From Rubripirellula tenax (GTDB taxonomy: Bacteria; Planctomycetota; Planctomycetia; Pirellulales; Pirellulaceae), in the NCBI RefSeq assembly GCF_007860125.1, contig NZ_SJPW01000011.1:1-64000 (forward strand): 64,000 nucleotides of DNA, in the 5' to 3' direction. Numbering within the stretch: position 1 is the stretch's first letter; each line of letters begins with the position of its first letter. The position numbers and the translations under genes were made by a program. Of this stretch, positions 1 to 9,182 are shown one piece after another. The notes under the pieces are model-generated. The model had not been told where the DNA came from and did not search any database. It worked only from the letters and a program-made list of their open reading frames with translations.

Positions 1-149
1 GAACGTGGGAGTCAACCTATGGCGCGGTCTTGAAGGCTAATGAGGCGTCGATACGACCTTACGCACCCAAAGCTACCACGAACCATCAATTGGCCGCGTA
101 AACTCGCGCCCTGGCGAGACGACACCCGTCGCGACATGGCGCATTTCGA

Positions 150-356
150 TTGGAGGTTGCCGACCAAGATCTTGGTGCTTCCAATGAAATTGTTGACACA
201 CACTTTGAGCCCTACGTTACGCGTCGTCCAGGCGGGACCGGCTTGGGGCTTTCCATTGTCCGTCGCATTGCGGTTGCTCATGATTGGGACGCGGGATCCG
301 AGCCTGACCACAAAGGTGGCAGCGTCTTCGGGATCGACGGGATCCGAAACGCGTGA
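150..356 (+). pseudogene. C-terminal fragment of a sensor histidine kinase
   Basis: The frame carries a clear ATP-lid/G2 box, GGTGLGLSIVRRIA, at about residues 28-41. It is preceded by FEPYVTRRP, the usual lead-in to that box in NtrB-like kinases. No dimerisation or H-box region can be read upstream in any frame, and after the box the frame drifts away from family sequence. It lies just before a broken NtrC-type regulator, so the two look like remains of one kinase-regulator operon. The start codon is nominal. This is inferred decay; the gene may also have been cut by the window edge. Confidence 0.6.
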
Positions 357-409
357 TTCGCCAAGAATCCATCGGTTGCATTGATGCCAACGAAACGCTT
401 GAAACACCC

Positions 410-1759
410 ATGAAAAAAAGCTCCGCAACCAAACCCGGTTCCGCCCCGCCTGCATTGATGGTCGTGGATGATGAACCTTCCCAGCGAAAACGGGTTGGTG
501 GATTCGTCCAGTGCTTTGGATTCACGATCATAGAATCCGAGTCCGCCGAGGCGAGTCTCGAAACGCTCGGGCAACACCCGCCCGATATGATTTTGCTGGA
601 CGTGCGTTTGCCTGGAATCAGTGGTATTGATGCACTGCAGAGAATACGAGAGATCTTGCCAACGGTTCCAGTGGTCCTGATCACCGCTTACGCAGACGTT
701 CGACAAGCCGTCGCGGCCTTCAAAAGTGGTCCGGACGACTACCTTTCCAAGCCGATCGATCTCGAAGTGCTGAAAGTCGCTGTTTACGACGCGTTGGCTA
801 TCCCAACGTCAAACGACCCACCAAGCAGAATCGCGTTGCCCAATCTGCCCGCGGGGTTCATTTTCCAAAGCCGGATGATGCGTCAGTTGGTTGAAACGGT
901 CCCGGTCGTTGCTCCTTCGGGATCTCCGATTTTGATCCAAGTTCCAAGCGGTGCTGGCAAAGAGTTGATCGCTCAGTTGGTTCACTACTGGAGTTCCAGT
1001 GCATCTCATCCGATCGTGACCGCCAACTGCGTGGGCTTGTCGGGAACCTTGATTGAAAGTGAGCTTTTCGGGCACGTGAAAGGAGCGTTCAGGGAAGCGT
1101 CGGAAAACCGCAAGGGGCTGTTTCGGACGGCTAGCGGTGGAAGCTTGTTTCTGGATGAGATCGGCGAGATGCCCCCGGAGATGCAGCCGAAATTGCTTCG
1201 TGCGTTGGATGCAAAGAAGATCACACCCGTGAGTGCTGATTGAACGGTCGATACTGATACGCGTTTGATTGCTGCGAAGAATCGAAACTTGGTCGACGAA
1301 ATTCAGGAGAGGCGTTTTCGCGAAGATCTCTACTGTCGACTGAACGTGGTTGAATTGATTGTTCCGGCACTCGCTGATCGCCGCGAAGACATCCTTCCGC
1401 TGGCGAGGCATTTCGCCAATCAATTTGCTAACCGCCAAGTCCGCCTGTCTCCCCAATCGCCCCAAGCCATTGTGACCCATTCATGGACGGGCAACGTTCG
1501 TGAACTGCGAAACGCGATTCAGCGTGCCCGTTTGCTGTGCCGGGGCGATGTGATCTTGCCCGATAACGTCCCCGCGAACATTGCATCTGAATTGACAGCT
1601 GATTTGCCTGTGCGAACGATTCCAAGGTCGGCAACAGCCAGGCAAGAGCGAGGCAGACAATGGGGAACAGTTTCATTTCGAGTTCGCCAGGTGTTGTGGT
1701 TGAGATTGAGTGATCACGCCGTCTTCCATTTCGTAGGTCGTATCGAAGACATCAAGTGA
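410..1759 (+). pseudogene. NtrC-type sigma-54 response regulator interrupted by an in-frame TGA
   Basis: From ATG 410 a receiver domain is visible (acidic pair D20/D21, phospho-acceptor D64 in LLDVRLPG, and the KP of the DDYLSKP motif), followed by an AAA+ domain (Walker-A-like PSGAGKE, Walker B FLDEIGEMP). The frame hits TGA at 1241-1243 and then continues in the same frame with TVDTDTRLIAAKNR and the rest of the AAA+ domain, so one nonsense change splits it. The sigma-54 contact loop reads GAFREA instead of GAFTGA. The C-terminus loses similarity near 1610 and no Fis-type helix-turn-helix follows; the frame runs into the oppositely oriented ABC gene. Most likely non-functional. An intact protein of the same class lies at 34168-35589. 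Confidence 0.8.
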
Positions 1760-2401
1760 GCGGTGGTCGTGGGTGACGACAATCACGGCGGAGCCTTGTT
1801 CATGGGCCACCTTGGCGAACAGTTCCATGACTTGCCGGCCACGATGTCCATCCAGGGCTGCGGTTGGTTCGTCGGCAAGGATCACGCTTGGGCGGTTCGC
1901 CAATGCGCGAGCGACGGCGACACGTTGTTGTTGGCCACCTGATAGCATCGACGGCAAGTTCGCTGCTCGGTCGGCCACGCCCAGATAGTCCATCAGTTCC
2001 ATGGCACGGCGATGGGATTCGCGTTTGCTCTCGCCGTTGAGCTGCATCGCAATCTGGACGTTCTCAATCGCCGAAAGAAACGGAATCAAATTGGACTTCT
2101 GAAAGACATAGCCGATGTGTTGACGACGATAGGCTCGCAGGTTGACTTGGGCGTTCTCGCCATCGAGAACCATTTGCCCGCGAATCGTGATCGTTCCGGA
2201 TGTCGGTGGATTGATAAGCCCGATGGCTGTCAGGAACGTCGACTTGCCCGAACCACTCGGACCCAGCAAGGCCACCACTTCGCCAGCGTTCACTGTCATG
2301 GAAGCTTCGCGCATCGCGATGACTTCGGTGTTCCCGCTTCCGTATCGCTTGGTAAGGTTCGTAGCGACGATGGCGGTGTCATTGTGCTCAACTGAATTCA
2401 T
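1673..2401 (-). CDS. ABC transporter ATP-binding protein (DevA/LolD/MacB type)
   Basis: A 242-residue ATPase with Walker A GPSGSGKS (47-54), the signature LSGGQQQRVAVARAL, and Walker B VILADEPTAALD followed by the H-loop VVTHDHR. It should power the FtsX-like permease encoded immediately upstream, whose TGA overlaps this ATG as ATGA, so the two are translationally coupled. A longer upstream start is possible but would lie inside the permease gene. It is the last gene of an adaptor-permease-ATPase set resembling the DevBCA glycolipid exporter; the substrate cannot be read from sequence. Its 3' end overlaps the decayed regulator on the other strand. Confidence 0.93.
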   Translation of the reverse strand: MNSVEHNDTAIVATNLTKRYGSGNTEVIAMREASMTVNAGEVVALLGPSGSGKSTFLTAIGLINPPTSGTITIRGQMVLDGENAQVNLRAYRRQHIGYVFQKSNLIPFLSAIENVQIAMQLNGESKRESHRRAMELMDYLGVADRAANLPSMLSGGQQQRVAVARALANRPSVILADEPTAALDGHRGRQVMELFAKVAHEQGSAVIVVTHDHRSLDVFDTTYEMEDGVITQSQPQHLANSK

Positions 2402-3609
2402 GTCAGCGCCTCGTTGGGAGAAACATGCAGCGCCTTCCAAATTCCCATCAAGCTGGAACCAATCGAGATCAGCACCACAACAACGGCGAGCTGAATCAAA
2501 TCACCGTCGGCAAGAATCACGCGACGTGGGAAGTGCGGAAACAACTGACTTCCCATTAGGTACGCGATGACGTAGCCGACGACACCCAGTACCAATGCTT
2601 GCTGCAAGATCAGGCCCAGAATGACCGTATTGGACGCTCCGATCAGCTTTAGAAGCGCGATCGAATGAATCTTGTCCAGCGTCAGTGTGTAAAGGATGAG
2701 CGCCATGATGATGGCGGCGATGGCCGTCAGCAGGACGCGGAACATTCCGATCTGACGCCTCGCTTTTTCAACGGTTCCTCGCAGCAGCAGTGCTTTCTGG
2801 CCATCACTGGTATAGACGGAAACGTCACCCCAGCCCGCGATGGTTGACCGCACGTTATCTAGACTTGCACCCGTGTCGAGTTTGACCATCACCGCACTGA
2901 TCTGCGAACTCGGCAGGGCCGGAAGCTGCGCCCCGGACCCGGAAGCGTTTCTCAAAAGTTCGGGTTGCAGTTCAGTGGGCTCGAACAACTTGCCACGTTC
3001 TTCGCGAGACGAACGCTCCAACCGAACCGCTTCACCAGGCGTATCGAATTGAATCGCCTGGGCGTCGGTGATCGAGAAGAACGCCAACCCGTCACCGCTG
3101 GCACTGATCATGCTTTGGGTCAAACTCACCACGGTGTAAAGGTCTTTGCCAAGTTTTACCTTCTCACCGAGTGGCATGCCCAAGGATTGGTCCGCGATCA
3201 TTTCGTAGTGAGCTTGCTCAAGCAATCGACCTTTGGTGATTGGGATCCAATCGCCCCGATCCACGGGCCAATCCAGGCCGAGGACCGCGATCCGCAACGG
3301 CTTGCCATCACGTTCTCGCTGAATGGTGTGGTAGACAAATTTCCGCGACGACAGAACGCCGGGAACGGCTGCAATACGATGCACCAGGTTGGGAGGCACA
3401 CGCGAAAGTTCGGCAAACGGTCCGCGTGTTTCTCGCTGGACCACCCACAAATCGGCATCGACACCGTCCACCAGCAACGTCGCGTCTTCGATGATCCCGC
3501 GATAGATTCCGCCCATGCCCATCACGATCATCAACAGCATGCCGATCCCGACGCCGGTCAACGCAAAGCGGCCGAAGTTGTGTTGAATGTCCTTGAATGC
3601 CAGATTCAT
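2398..3609 (-). CDS. FtsX-like ABC transporter permease (DevC type)
   Basis: A 403-residue inner-membrane permease with the FtsX/MacB-like layout: one N-terminal membrane helix (about 16-36), a large periplasmic domain containing DVDADLWVVQ, and three C-terminal helices from about residue 285 to the end. It overlaps the adaptor gene and the ATPase gene by ATGA on each side, so the three form one tight operon. DevC-like permeases work with an HlyD-type adaptor and an outer-membrane TolC-type channel; no such channel is in this operon. Substrate unknown. Confidence 0.9.
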   Translation of the reverse strand: MNLAFKDIQHNFGRFALTGVGIGMLLMIVMGMGGIYRGIIEDATLLVDGVDADLWVVQRETRGPFAELSRVPPNLVHRIAAVPGVLSSRKFVYHTIQRERDGKPLRIAVLGLDWPVDRGDWIPITKGRLLEQAHYEMIADQSLGMPLGEKVKLGKDLYTVVSLTQSMISASGDGLAFFSITDAQAIQFDTPGEAVRLERSSREERGKLFEPTELQPELLRNASGSGAQLPALPSSQISAVMVKLDTGASLDNVRSTIAGWGDVSVYTSDGQKALLLRGTVEKARRQIGMFRVLLTAIAAIIMALILYTLTLDKIHSIALLKLIGASNTVILGLILQQALVLGVVGYVIAYLMGSQLFPHFPRRVILADGDLIQLAVVVVLISIGSSLMGIWKALHVSPNEALT

Positions 3610-4769
3610 TGACGCACCACCATCTGGCCTGGCTTCAAGACACCGCGTTCGTTGCCGGGTTGGATGACGATGTCACCGAGAGCCAGGCCGTCTTTCACTT
3701 CGATCGCGTCTGGACCGCGAACGCCAAGCGACAACACTCGCCAAGTAGCAACTCCATCGACGTCGATAAAGACACCGTCGACGCCGTCACGTTTGACCAC
3801 GAACGATTTGGGAACCACCGGAACGTTTTGCGGCTCGGCGACTTGGATGTACGCCTCGGCTCGTTGACCGACGGCCCAATTCGTGGGTAATTCCAAAACT
3901 CGAACATCGACAATGAACTCGCGGGTCTCTCGATCCGCCTCACGCCCCAGCCTTGCGACTTTGGCCGGGAACGAATCTTCGGGCTGAGAACGAAACGTGA
4001 CGCGTCCGGCTTGGCCTGCTTCCAGTTTCGACATTTGAGTCTCATCGACCCAAGCACGGATCCACAATTCGTCGGTTGCGATCAGGGTCATCATCGAGCT
4101 GCCGGGAACCACCACATCGCCGGGCTCTCGGCTGCGTTTGACCACCAAGCCATCGAACGGTGCAAGGATGATCGTGTCGCGTAAACGAGCGTCGTGGTAT
4201 TCGAGGTTCTTCTCGGCGGAGACGAGCTCCTTCTGCCCTTCGTTGATGCCGGCTTCGGATCGGGAGACATCGGCCATTGCGATTCCCAAGGCCTCCGAGG
4301 CTCGATCGAGTTCATCTTGGCTGGTTGCATCCCGTTCGCTTAAGCTCTCGACCCGGCGGAAGTTCTTTTCAGCCTGAGTCAGAACGACGTTTGCTCGTTC
4401 CTTGTCGACTTTCAGTCTTCCGATTGCGGCCAGGGCCGCATCGACGTTGGCTCGAGCGATTGCGACTTGCTGTTTGAGTTCGTCATCTTCCAGCCGCACA
4501 AGCTCATCGCCGGTCGTGACAGTATCGCCTTGGTCGGCAAGCACCGCGGCGACTCGACCGGAGATCTTGGGACTGATGGTTGCCGAGATGCGGGCCTCCA
4601 AGGTTCCAGTGCCCATGACTTCTTCCGTGACCGATCCCGCCACAATCTCTTGAGACTGCACCGATACGGGCATGAAGCGAAACCAATAGACGGAACCGCC
4701 CACGATTGCAGCGATCGCTACCAATCGCAAAATGCTGCGGGTCAACTTTGGCCAATTGCGCGACGCCAT
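3606..4769 (-). CDS. HlyD/DevB-type periplasmic adaptor of an ABC exporter
   Basis: A 387-residue membrane-fusion protein. A single N-terminal helix (about 13-32) anchors it. A lipoyl-like half motif (SPKISGRVAAVLADQGDTV) is followed by a long coiled-coil hairpin rich in Ala/Glu/Arg (about 95-195), a second lipoyl half (LAPFDGLVVKRSREPGDVV), and a beta-barrel and membrane-proximal region. It begins the adaptor-permease-ATPase operon and overlaps the permease by four bases. The role of linking the inner-membrane pump to an outer-membrane channel is inferred from family membership. Confidence 0.92.
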   Translation of the reverse strand: MASRNWPKLTRSILRLVAIAAIVGGSVYWFRFMPVSVQSQEIVAGSVTEEVMGTGTLEARISATISPKISGRVAAVLADQGDTVTTGDELVRLEDDELKQQVAIARANVDAALAAIGRLKVDKERANVVLTQAEKNFRRVESLSERDATSQDELDRASEALGIAMADVSRSEAGINEGQKELVSAEKNLEYHDARLRDTIILAPFDGLVVKRSREPGDVVVPGSSMMTLIATDELWIRAWVDETQMSKLEAGQAGRVTFRSQPEDSFPAKVARLGREADRETREFIVDVRVLELPTNWAVGQRAEAYIQVAEPQNVPVVPKSFVVKRDGVDGVFIDVDGVATWRVLSLGVRGPDAIEVKDGLALGDIVIQPGNERGVLKPGQMVVRQ

Positions 4770-4783
4770 GGATCCACGTTCCT

Positions 4784-5011
4784 CTACAAAGATTTTTCAA
4801 AAACAACGGTCTTGATGCCAGGCACAAGGCGGAGGACAACTTGGATCATGCATTGATCGTTGCGGTTGGCCGTTGCACAGTAAAGTCTGACACACTCATC
4901 TTGAATGCTGTGCACGTCGCAGTCGACGAAGCCGAGTTTGGCGAGCGACTGAATTGCTCGTTGGCGCGTCGTGTCGCTCGAACGATTTGGCACGTTTTTC
5001 ATCTCTCTCAA
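4784..5011 (-). CDS. Small BON-domain-like protein
   Basis: A 75-residue protein with no signal peptide. The pattern of a helix, then GFVDCDVHSIQDECVRLYC, then a helix ending in LRLVPGIKTVVFE, matches the alpha-beta-beta-alpha-beta outline of BON domains, usually membrane- or ligand-associated. It sits 14 bases upstream of the adaptor gene on the same strand and downstream of a haem lipoprotein gene, so it is probably co-transcribed. The BON assignment rests on pattern only. It is unlikely to be a random frame because both neighbours leave a gene-sized gap here. Confidence 0.6.
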   Translation of the reverse strand: MREMKNVPNRSSDTTRQRAIQSLAKLGFVDCDVHSIQDECVRLYCATANRNDQCMIQVVLRLVPGIKTVVFEKSL

Positions 5012-5064
5012 TATCTTGGTTCGTCGGTGGAATCGTTACTGATGCAGAGCAGAGCCGATGTGCT

Positions 5065-5682
5065 TCACTGAGTCACCTGTTCCACCCAGAACCATCCCCG
5101 TAGTTCGCCTTCCCGAAATCCGGTGGCTTGATCGTTCGGATAGAGCTTGGCAAGTTGGTCTTGAATGGTGGGAGCAATCTGTTGCTTGGATCCGTGGCAC
5201 ATCAAACACTGACCTTGCAGCTTGATTGGCAGCAACGCTGCTGCGTTGCCGTTGCTCAGGTTGGCGAAAACGGGCGTGTCTTGTTGCGACTCAACCATGG
5301 ATGCGGCCCACGCCGGGCCGGTGTTTTTGGGATTGCGAAGGCGAACCCCCACCCGACCGATGTTCACGCCCTGTTCTTCGCCAACGGACCGTGCGATTTC
5401 CGACGATTCTTTTTGGCAAACGGCAATCGCTTCGGCCGGCCCCTGTGCCATGGCCGCCATCAATTTTCCCGACAGTTGCTGGAACAGGGCGTCTTTCGCC
5501 GCTAACAACGCACCGCGTTGTTCCTCGGTCGGTTGGGAATCCTCCACGATGGTGACCGCGTCCGACTCGTTCGTTTGCGGTTCCACCAAGGAACCTGCTT
5601 GCTCTTGCTGACATCCGACGACAAGGAACGCAACCGATAGACAGGTTCCCCGTGCAATGGCAAGGAGGAGTGTTCGATTCAT
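5065..5682 (-). CDS. DUF3365 (Tll0287-like) c-type haem lipoprotein
   Basis: A 205-residue exported lipoprotein: hydrophobic signal with lipobox ending at C24 (VVGC), then a DUF3365-like domain. The sequence IRVGVRLRNPKN-type core, reading GRVGVRLRNPKNTGPAW, and the single haem motif CLMCH (C159-H163) are characteristic. Such domains bind haem c and serve in redox or haem-based sensing. It starts four bases after the stop of the DsrE-domain gene, so they are one operon. Redox partner unknown. Confidence 0.85.
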   Translation of the reverse strand: MNRTLLLAIARGTCLSVAFLVVGCQQEQAGSLVEPQTNESDAVTIVEDSQPTEEQRGALLAAKDALFQQLSGKLMAAMAQGPAEAIAVCQKESSEIARSVGEEQGVNIGRVGVRLRNPKNTGPAWAASMVESQQDTPVFANLSNGNAAALLPIKLQGQCLMCHGSKQQIAPTIQDQLAKLYPNDQATGFREGELRGWFWVEQVTQ

Positions 5683-5685
5683 GAA

Positions 5686-6744
5686 TCAGTTTCCCAGTGG
5701 AAGGTAGGCGTATCCGTCGGCTTGTAAATTGACAACCGCCGTCAACGCGGACACTGCCGTTTCAACAAAGACGACAACGTCCTGGGGTTGAGAGCCCTTG
5801 GAAATCAGTGATTGGCCGCAAACGTACAACTCAACGCCCGACTCGTGTAGTTGTCGCAGCAAAGCCAGGTTTGGATTTCCGTTCGTGTTGAACTCGGCTG
5901 CGTACGCATCGGGATTCAACACCGTCAACGTTGCATCGCCATGAAAGACGACAGCAATTTGCATGTCAGCCGGCTCAGTACCCGCGCCGGCGTAAATGTT
6001 GACGTACTTGGCGACCGTCTCCAAACCAGCGTTGAGCTGTTTCGGATCGCCACCGCGTGTGAGGTCAACCAGGATCATGGATCCCGGTCGTGGCTGTTGA
6101 GTCGCATCAGCGAGCTTCACCACCGAGCCATGATCGGCAATGACGGGATGCGCGGCAGTGCTCGGATTCGTGTGTGGCTTCGACGCATCCTTTCCCGGAA
6201 CTGCGTGGTTCTTCATCGCTTCAGCAAATCCACGCTCGACAAACCCGGTCAAGACTTTCGCATGAGCTTGAATCAGCTTCGCTACATAGGCATCGTCCGA
6301 GGTTTCGATGACTCGCACGCCTTTTTGAGTGTTCTCCCGGACCATCTTGATCTTGTCGGTGTGTTTGAAAATCTCAGCGAATAGCGGATCACGCATGCGA
6401 ATTGGGTTCGTGTTTTCGATCCGATATTCCATCCACTCGACGTGCTCCTTGATCTTGGCGGCGATTTCCGGCACGTCGGACTCGGTGAGTGTTTCCACGC
6501 CGTCGGGAAGCTCCTTGACGTTGCGGGTGATCTGGTCGTGATTCTGCAACAAGTATTGAAAGACTTCGTGATCTTCATCGTAGCGGTCGTCGTTACCATG
6601 ACGCACGCCTCGCCCCATTCCTTGGCCGCCGCCGGGACCACGGCGGCCGCCAAATCCTGGCCCTCGTCCCTGGCCTTGTTGGGCGAACAATGGTGTTGGA
6701 ACCAGAAGGGCAACGCAAATGATAAGAGTGATGAGGCGAGTCAT
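5686..6744 (-). CDS. Secreted two-domain protein with C-terminal DsrE-like domain
   Basis: A 352-residue protein with a signal peptide (cleavage likely after LFA, residue 21) and a Gly/Arg/Gln-rich linker (about 22-50). A helical domain follows with the landmarks HEVFQYLLQNHDQITR and PIRMRDPLFAEIFKHTDKI (about 60-180), then a C-terminal alpha/beta domain resembling DsrE/DsrF sulfur-relay proteins, with VYVCGQSL-like wording at ELYVCGQSLISKG. DsrE-family proteins carry sulfur on cysteine; only C315 or so is present here. Its place between persulfide genes and a haem lipoprotein suggests periplasmic sulfur handling, which is inference. Confidence 0.75.
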   Translation of the reverse strand: MTRLITLIICVALLVPTPLFAQQGQGRGPGFGGRRGPGGGQGMGRGVRHGNDDRYDEDHEVFQYLLQNHDQITRNVKELPDGVETLTESDVPEIAAKIKEHVEWMEYRIENTNPIRMRDPLFAEIFKHTDKIKMVRENTQKGVRVIETSDDAYVAKLIQAHAKVLTGFVERGFAEAMKNHAVPGKDASKPHTNPSTAAHPVIADHGSVVKLADATQQPRPGSMILVDLTRGGDPKQLNAGLETVAKYVNIYAGAGTEPADMQIAVVFHGDATLTVLNPDAYAAEFNTNGNPNLALLRQLHESGVELYVCGQSLISKGSQPQDVVVFVETAVSALTAVVNLQADGYAYLPLGN

Positions 6745-6891
6745 GCTGAGGCCTTGGGAATTGGGGAGAGTTCTTAGCGGGGTGTGTGAAGGAGACTTGT
6801 TATTTGTTATTGGTGGTGAAGAAGAGGTGTCGTCGGTTATCTACTCAATGACAAATGACCATTGGAAAATAGCAAATGACAAATCTCCGTT

Positions 6892-8316
6892 TCAAACCAC
6901 GGCTGCCTCGCCGGCCTTCACGCTCGGCAAGCCATCCGATTTCCAAGCCGTGTAGCCGCCGGTCAGGTCAATGACGTTCGTGAAACCAGCGGCTTGCAGG
7001 ATGCTAACTCCGATAGCTGATCTGGCACCGCTTTGGCAGTGAACGACCAGCTTCTCGTCACGTGGAAGTTCGTCGACGTCCTTCGGCAATCGACCCAGAA
7101 AGCGATGCTCGGCCTGTCCAATGTGACCCTCGTTCCATTCGTCACTGGAGCGCACGTCGATCAACTTCACATCGCCGGCCTCGATCGCCGGTGCCAGGTT
7201 TGCCGGCGTTCCGGCGGCGTAGACTTCGTCGGCCAAACCAGAGGCTCGTACATCGCCTGCGTCAAATCCGCCCTTGATTTGTTCGACGCCGATCTTGTGC
7301 AGCAACGTCGCCGCTTCTTCCAACTGTTCCGGTTGGCAGATCAAGTAGGTCGGGCGATCGTAGTCCACCAACCATCCCGCCCACGCCGACAACATGCCCA
7401 GCGGAATGTTGATGGTTCCAGGAACGTGTCCCTTCGCGAACTCGGGTGATGGCGTTAGGTCAATCACGGTTCCCGATCGGAGTGCGTCATGGATCGCGGT
7501 CGTGTCGAGCAGGTTGTGGTGATGGCCCGCTCCCAGGATTGCTGGTCCTTCCTTGTTGACTCGCTTCATCACCGCAAAGTACTTCGGAGCTTCCGGCTGA
7601 TCGGCCAGAATGTAGCGAACGAACGCTTCCTCGTCGGTCAACTGAAGCGCCGGATTGAACAGCTTTTCGTAGCCAACGGTCGAAGACGGGATCGCACCAA
7701 GACCTTTACCGCAGGCACTGCCCGCGCCGTGAGCGGGCCAGACTTGCAGGTAGTCGGGCAACGTCTTGAAACGCTCCGCAGACTTGAACAAGTCGCGCGC
7801 CCCCGGCTCGGCCGTGCCCGCCAATCCAGCCGCTTCTTCGAGCAAGTCAGGACGACCGATCGAGCCCACAAACACAAAGTCCCCGGTGAAGATCCCCATC
7901 GGCTTGTCGGCACCACCGCCTTGGTCCGTCAGCACAAACGAAATGCTCTCGGGCGTGTGACCAGGCGTGTGCATGACGTCGAAACGGATGTTCCCGATCA
8001 TGAAGTGATCGCCTTCATGCATCAATTCACTGTCGTAGCCATCGAGATAGTGATATTTCCAATCGTCAGGCCCCTCGTCGGAAACATACAGCTTGGCACC
8101 GACGCGATCTGCCAATTCGCGGGCACCCGAGACGTAGTCGGCGTGGATATGCGTTTCGGCAACTGCGACCAGCTCGACGCCTTCGCGTTTCGCCATTTCG
8201 ATGTACTGATCCACATCACGACCCGGATCGACGATCACGGCAACTTTGGCTCGTTGGCAACCGACCATGTAGGAAGCATGGGCGAGTTTCTGATCATAAA
8301 AATACTTGAGCAACAT
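6892..8316 (-). CDS. MBL-fold persulfide dioxygenase-like protein with two rhodanese domains
   Basis: A 474-residue protein. An ETHE1/Blh/CstB-type metallo-beta-lactamase domain (1-250) has the metal motif HIHADY (56-61), then HTPGHT and FTGDFVFVG. Two rhodanese modules follow: the first lacks a normal active loop (ICQPEQLEE), the second has CQSGAR. The family oxidises glutathione- or enzyme-bound persulfide to sulfite, and rhodanese moves the sulfane sulfur. The ATG at 8316 starts the MBL fold directly; the frame continues upstream without similarity. It follows the TauE gene by 32 bases in an operon headed by an ArsR-type repressor, like the bigR operon. Confidence 0.92.
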   Translation of the reverse strand: MLLKYFYDQKLAHASYMVGCQRAKVAVIVDPGRDVDQYIEMAKREGVELVAVAETHIHADYVSGARELADRVGAKLYVSDEGPDDWKYHYLDGYDSELMHEGDHFMIGNIRFDVMHTPGHTPESISFVLTDQGGGADKPMGIFTGDFVFVGSIGRPDLLEEAAGLAGTAEPGARDLFKSAERFKTLPDYLQVWPAHGAGSACGKGLGAIPSSTVGYEKLFNPALQLTDEEAFVRYILADQPEAPKYFAVMKRVNKEGPAILGAGHHHNLLDTTAIHDALRSGTVIDLTPSPEFAKGHVPGTINIPLGMLSAWAGWLVDYDRPTYLICQPEQLEEAATLLHKIGVEQIKGGFDAGDVRASGLADEVYAAGTPANLAPAIEAGDVKLIDVRSSDEWNEGHIGQAEHRFLGRLPKDVDELPRDEKLVVHCQSGARSAIGVSILQAAGFTNVIDLTGGYTAWKSDGLPSVKAGEAAVV

Positions 8317-8348
8317 GTTTCGATTCCCCTGTGGAAAATTGATCTGGG

Positions 8349-9182
8349 TTAGAGAACGACGGATTTGACGATCACAATCATCGCCACCAATACGACCGCG
8401 ATGGAAAAGGTTTTCTGAAGGGTCGGGCCTTTCAGTCGCTTGGCGACGACACCACCAAGCCACATTCCGCCAAACCCGCCGACCATGAATTGAATCGCCA
8501 CTTCCAAAGAAAGTGGATTGCCCGCCGCAAGGTGCGAAGCAACGCCACTGACACTGACGAGGACAATGACAAATAGGGATGTTCCGACGGCTTGGTGAAT
8601 CGCCATCCCGCTGAACAACACCAAGGCAGGCACGATCACAAAACCACCGCCGACACCAAACAGGCCCGAAAGAACGCCGGTCATCAGACCGACCAGGACG
8701 AGCAATCGAGCACAACGTGATGTCAACCGAAGCTTGCCGTCTTCGTCTCGCTGGCAGGCGCTTCGGTCTCGATCATCCTTCGGCAGCTCGGATTCCGTTA
8801 CACAGACGCCGCTGGCAACTTTGGGATTCTTTGCCTTGGACCACATGCGGAAAGCGACGACGAACATCAACAGTGCGAACAAGACCAACAAGACTTGCTC
8901 GGGAACTAATTTCGATAGATACGCACCGACGGGTGCGCCGATCATTCCGGCGACCGCGAACAGCAATCCCGTTCGCAACTCGACTTCACCTCGAATCAGT
9001 CGCGGCACGGCACCAAACATGGCGGTTCCACCGACCGATGCGAGCGAGATTCCCACGGCCTCACGTGGTGCAATCGCAAGCCCATAGACCAACAGAGGAA
9101 CGGCGAACACGCCGCCACCCCCGCCGGTCAGGCCAAGTGCGAAGCCCACAATCGAGCCAAAGAGAGTCGCTAGACCGAGCAT
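8349..9182 (-). CDS. TauE/SafE-family sulfite/sulfonate exporter
   Basis: A 277-residue polytopic membrane protein with the two TauE/SafE half-repeats, FALGLTGGGGGVFAVPLLV near the N-terminus and LSGLFGVGGGFVIVPALVL near residue 180. They are separated by a charged cytoplasmic loop (about 120-160). Proteins of this family export sulfite, thiosulfate or related anions. It lies between a rhodanese gene, which it overlaps by 13 bases, and the persulfide dioxygenase gene. A role in removing sulfite made by the dioxygenase is the natural inference. Confidence 0.92.
   Translation of the reverse strand: MLGLATLFGSIVGFALGLTGGGGGVFAVPLLVYGLAIAPREAVGISLASVGGTAMFGAVPRLIRGEVELRTGLLFAVAGMIGAPVGAYLSKLVPEQVLLVLFALLMFVVAFRMWSKAKNPKVASGVCVTESELPKDDRDRSACQRDEDGKLRLTSRCARLLVLVGLMTGVLSGLFGVGGGFVIVPALVLFSGMAIHQAVGTSLFVIVLVSVSGVASHLAAGNPLSLEVAIQFMVGGFGGMWLGGVVAKRLKGPTLQKTFSIAVVLVAMIVIVKSVVL

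Noticed and set aside
7023-7038. TGGCACCGCTTTGGCA, a sigma-54-like -24/-12 match on the plus strand
   Set aside because: It lies inside the MBL-rhodanese gene, points away from any plus-strand gene, and the -12 part is weak.
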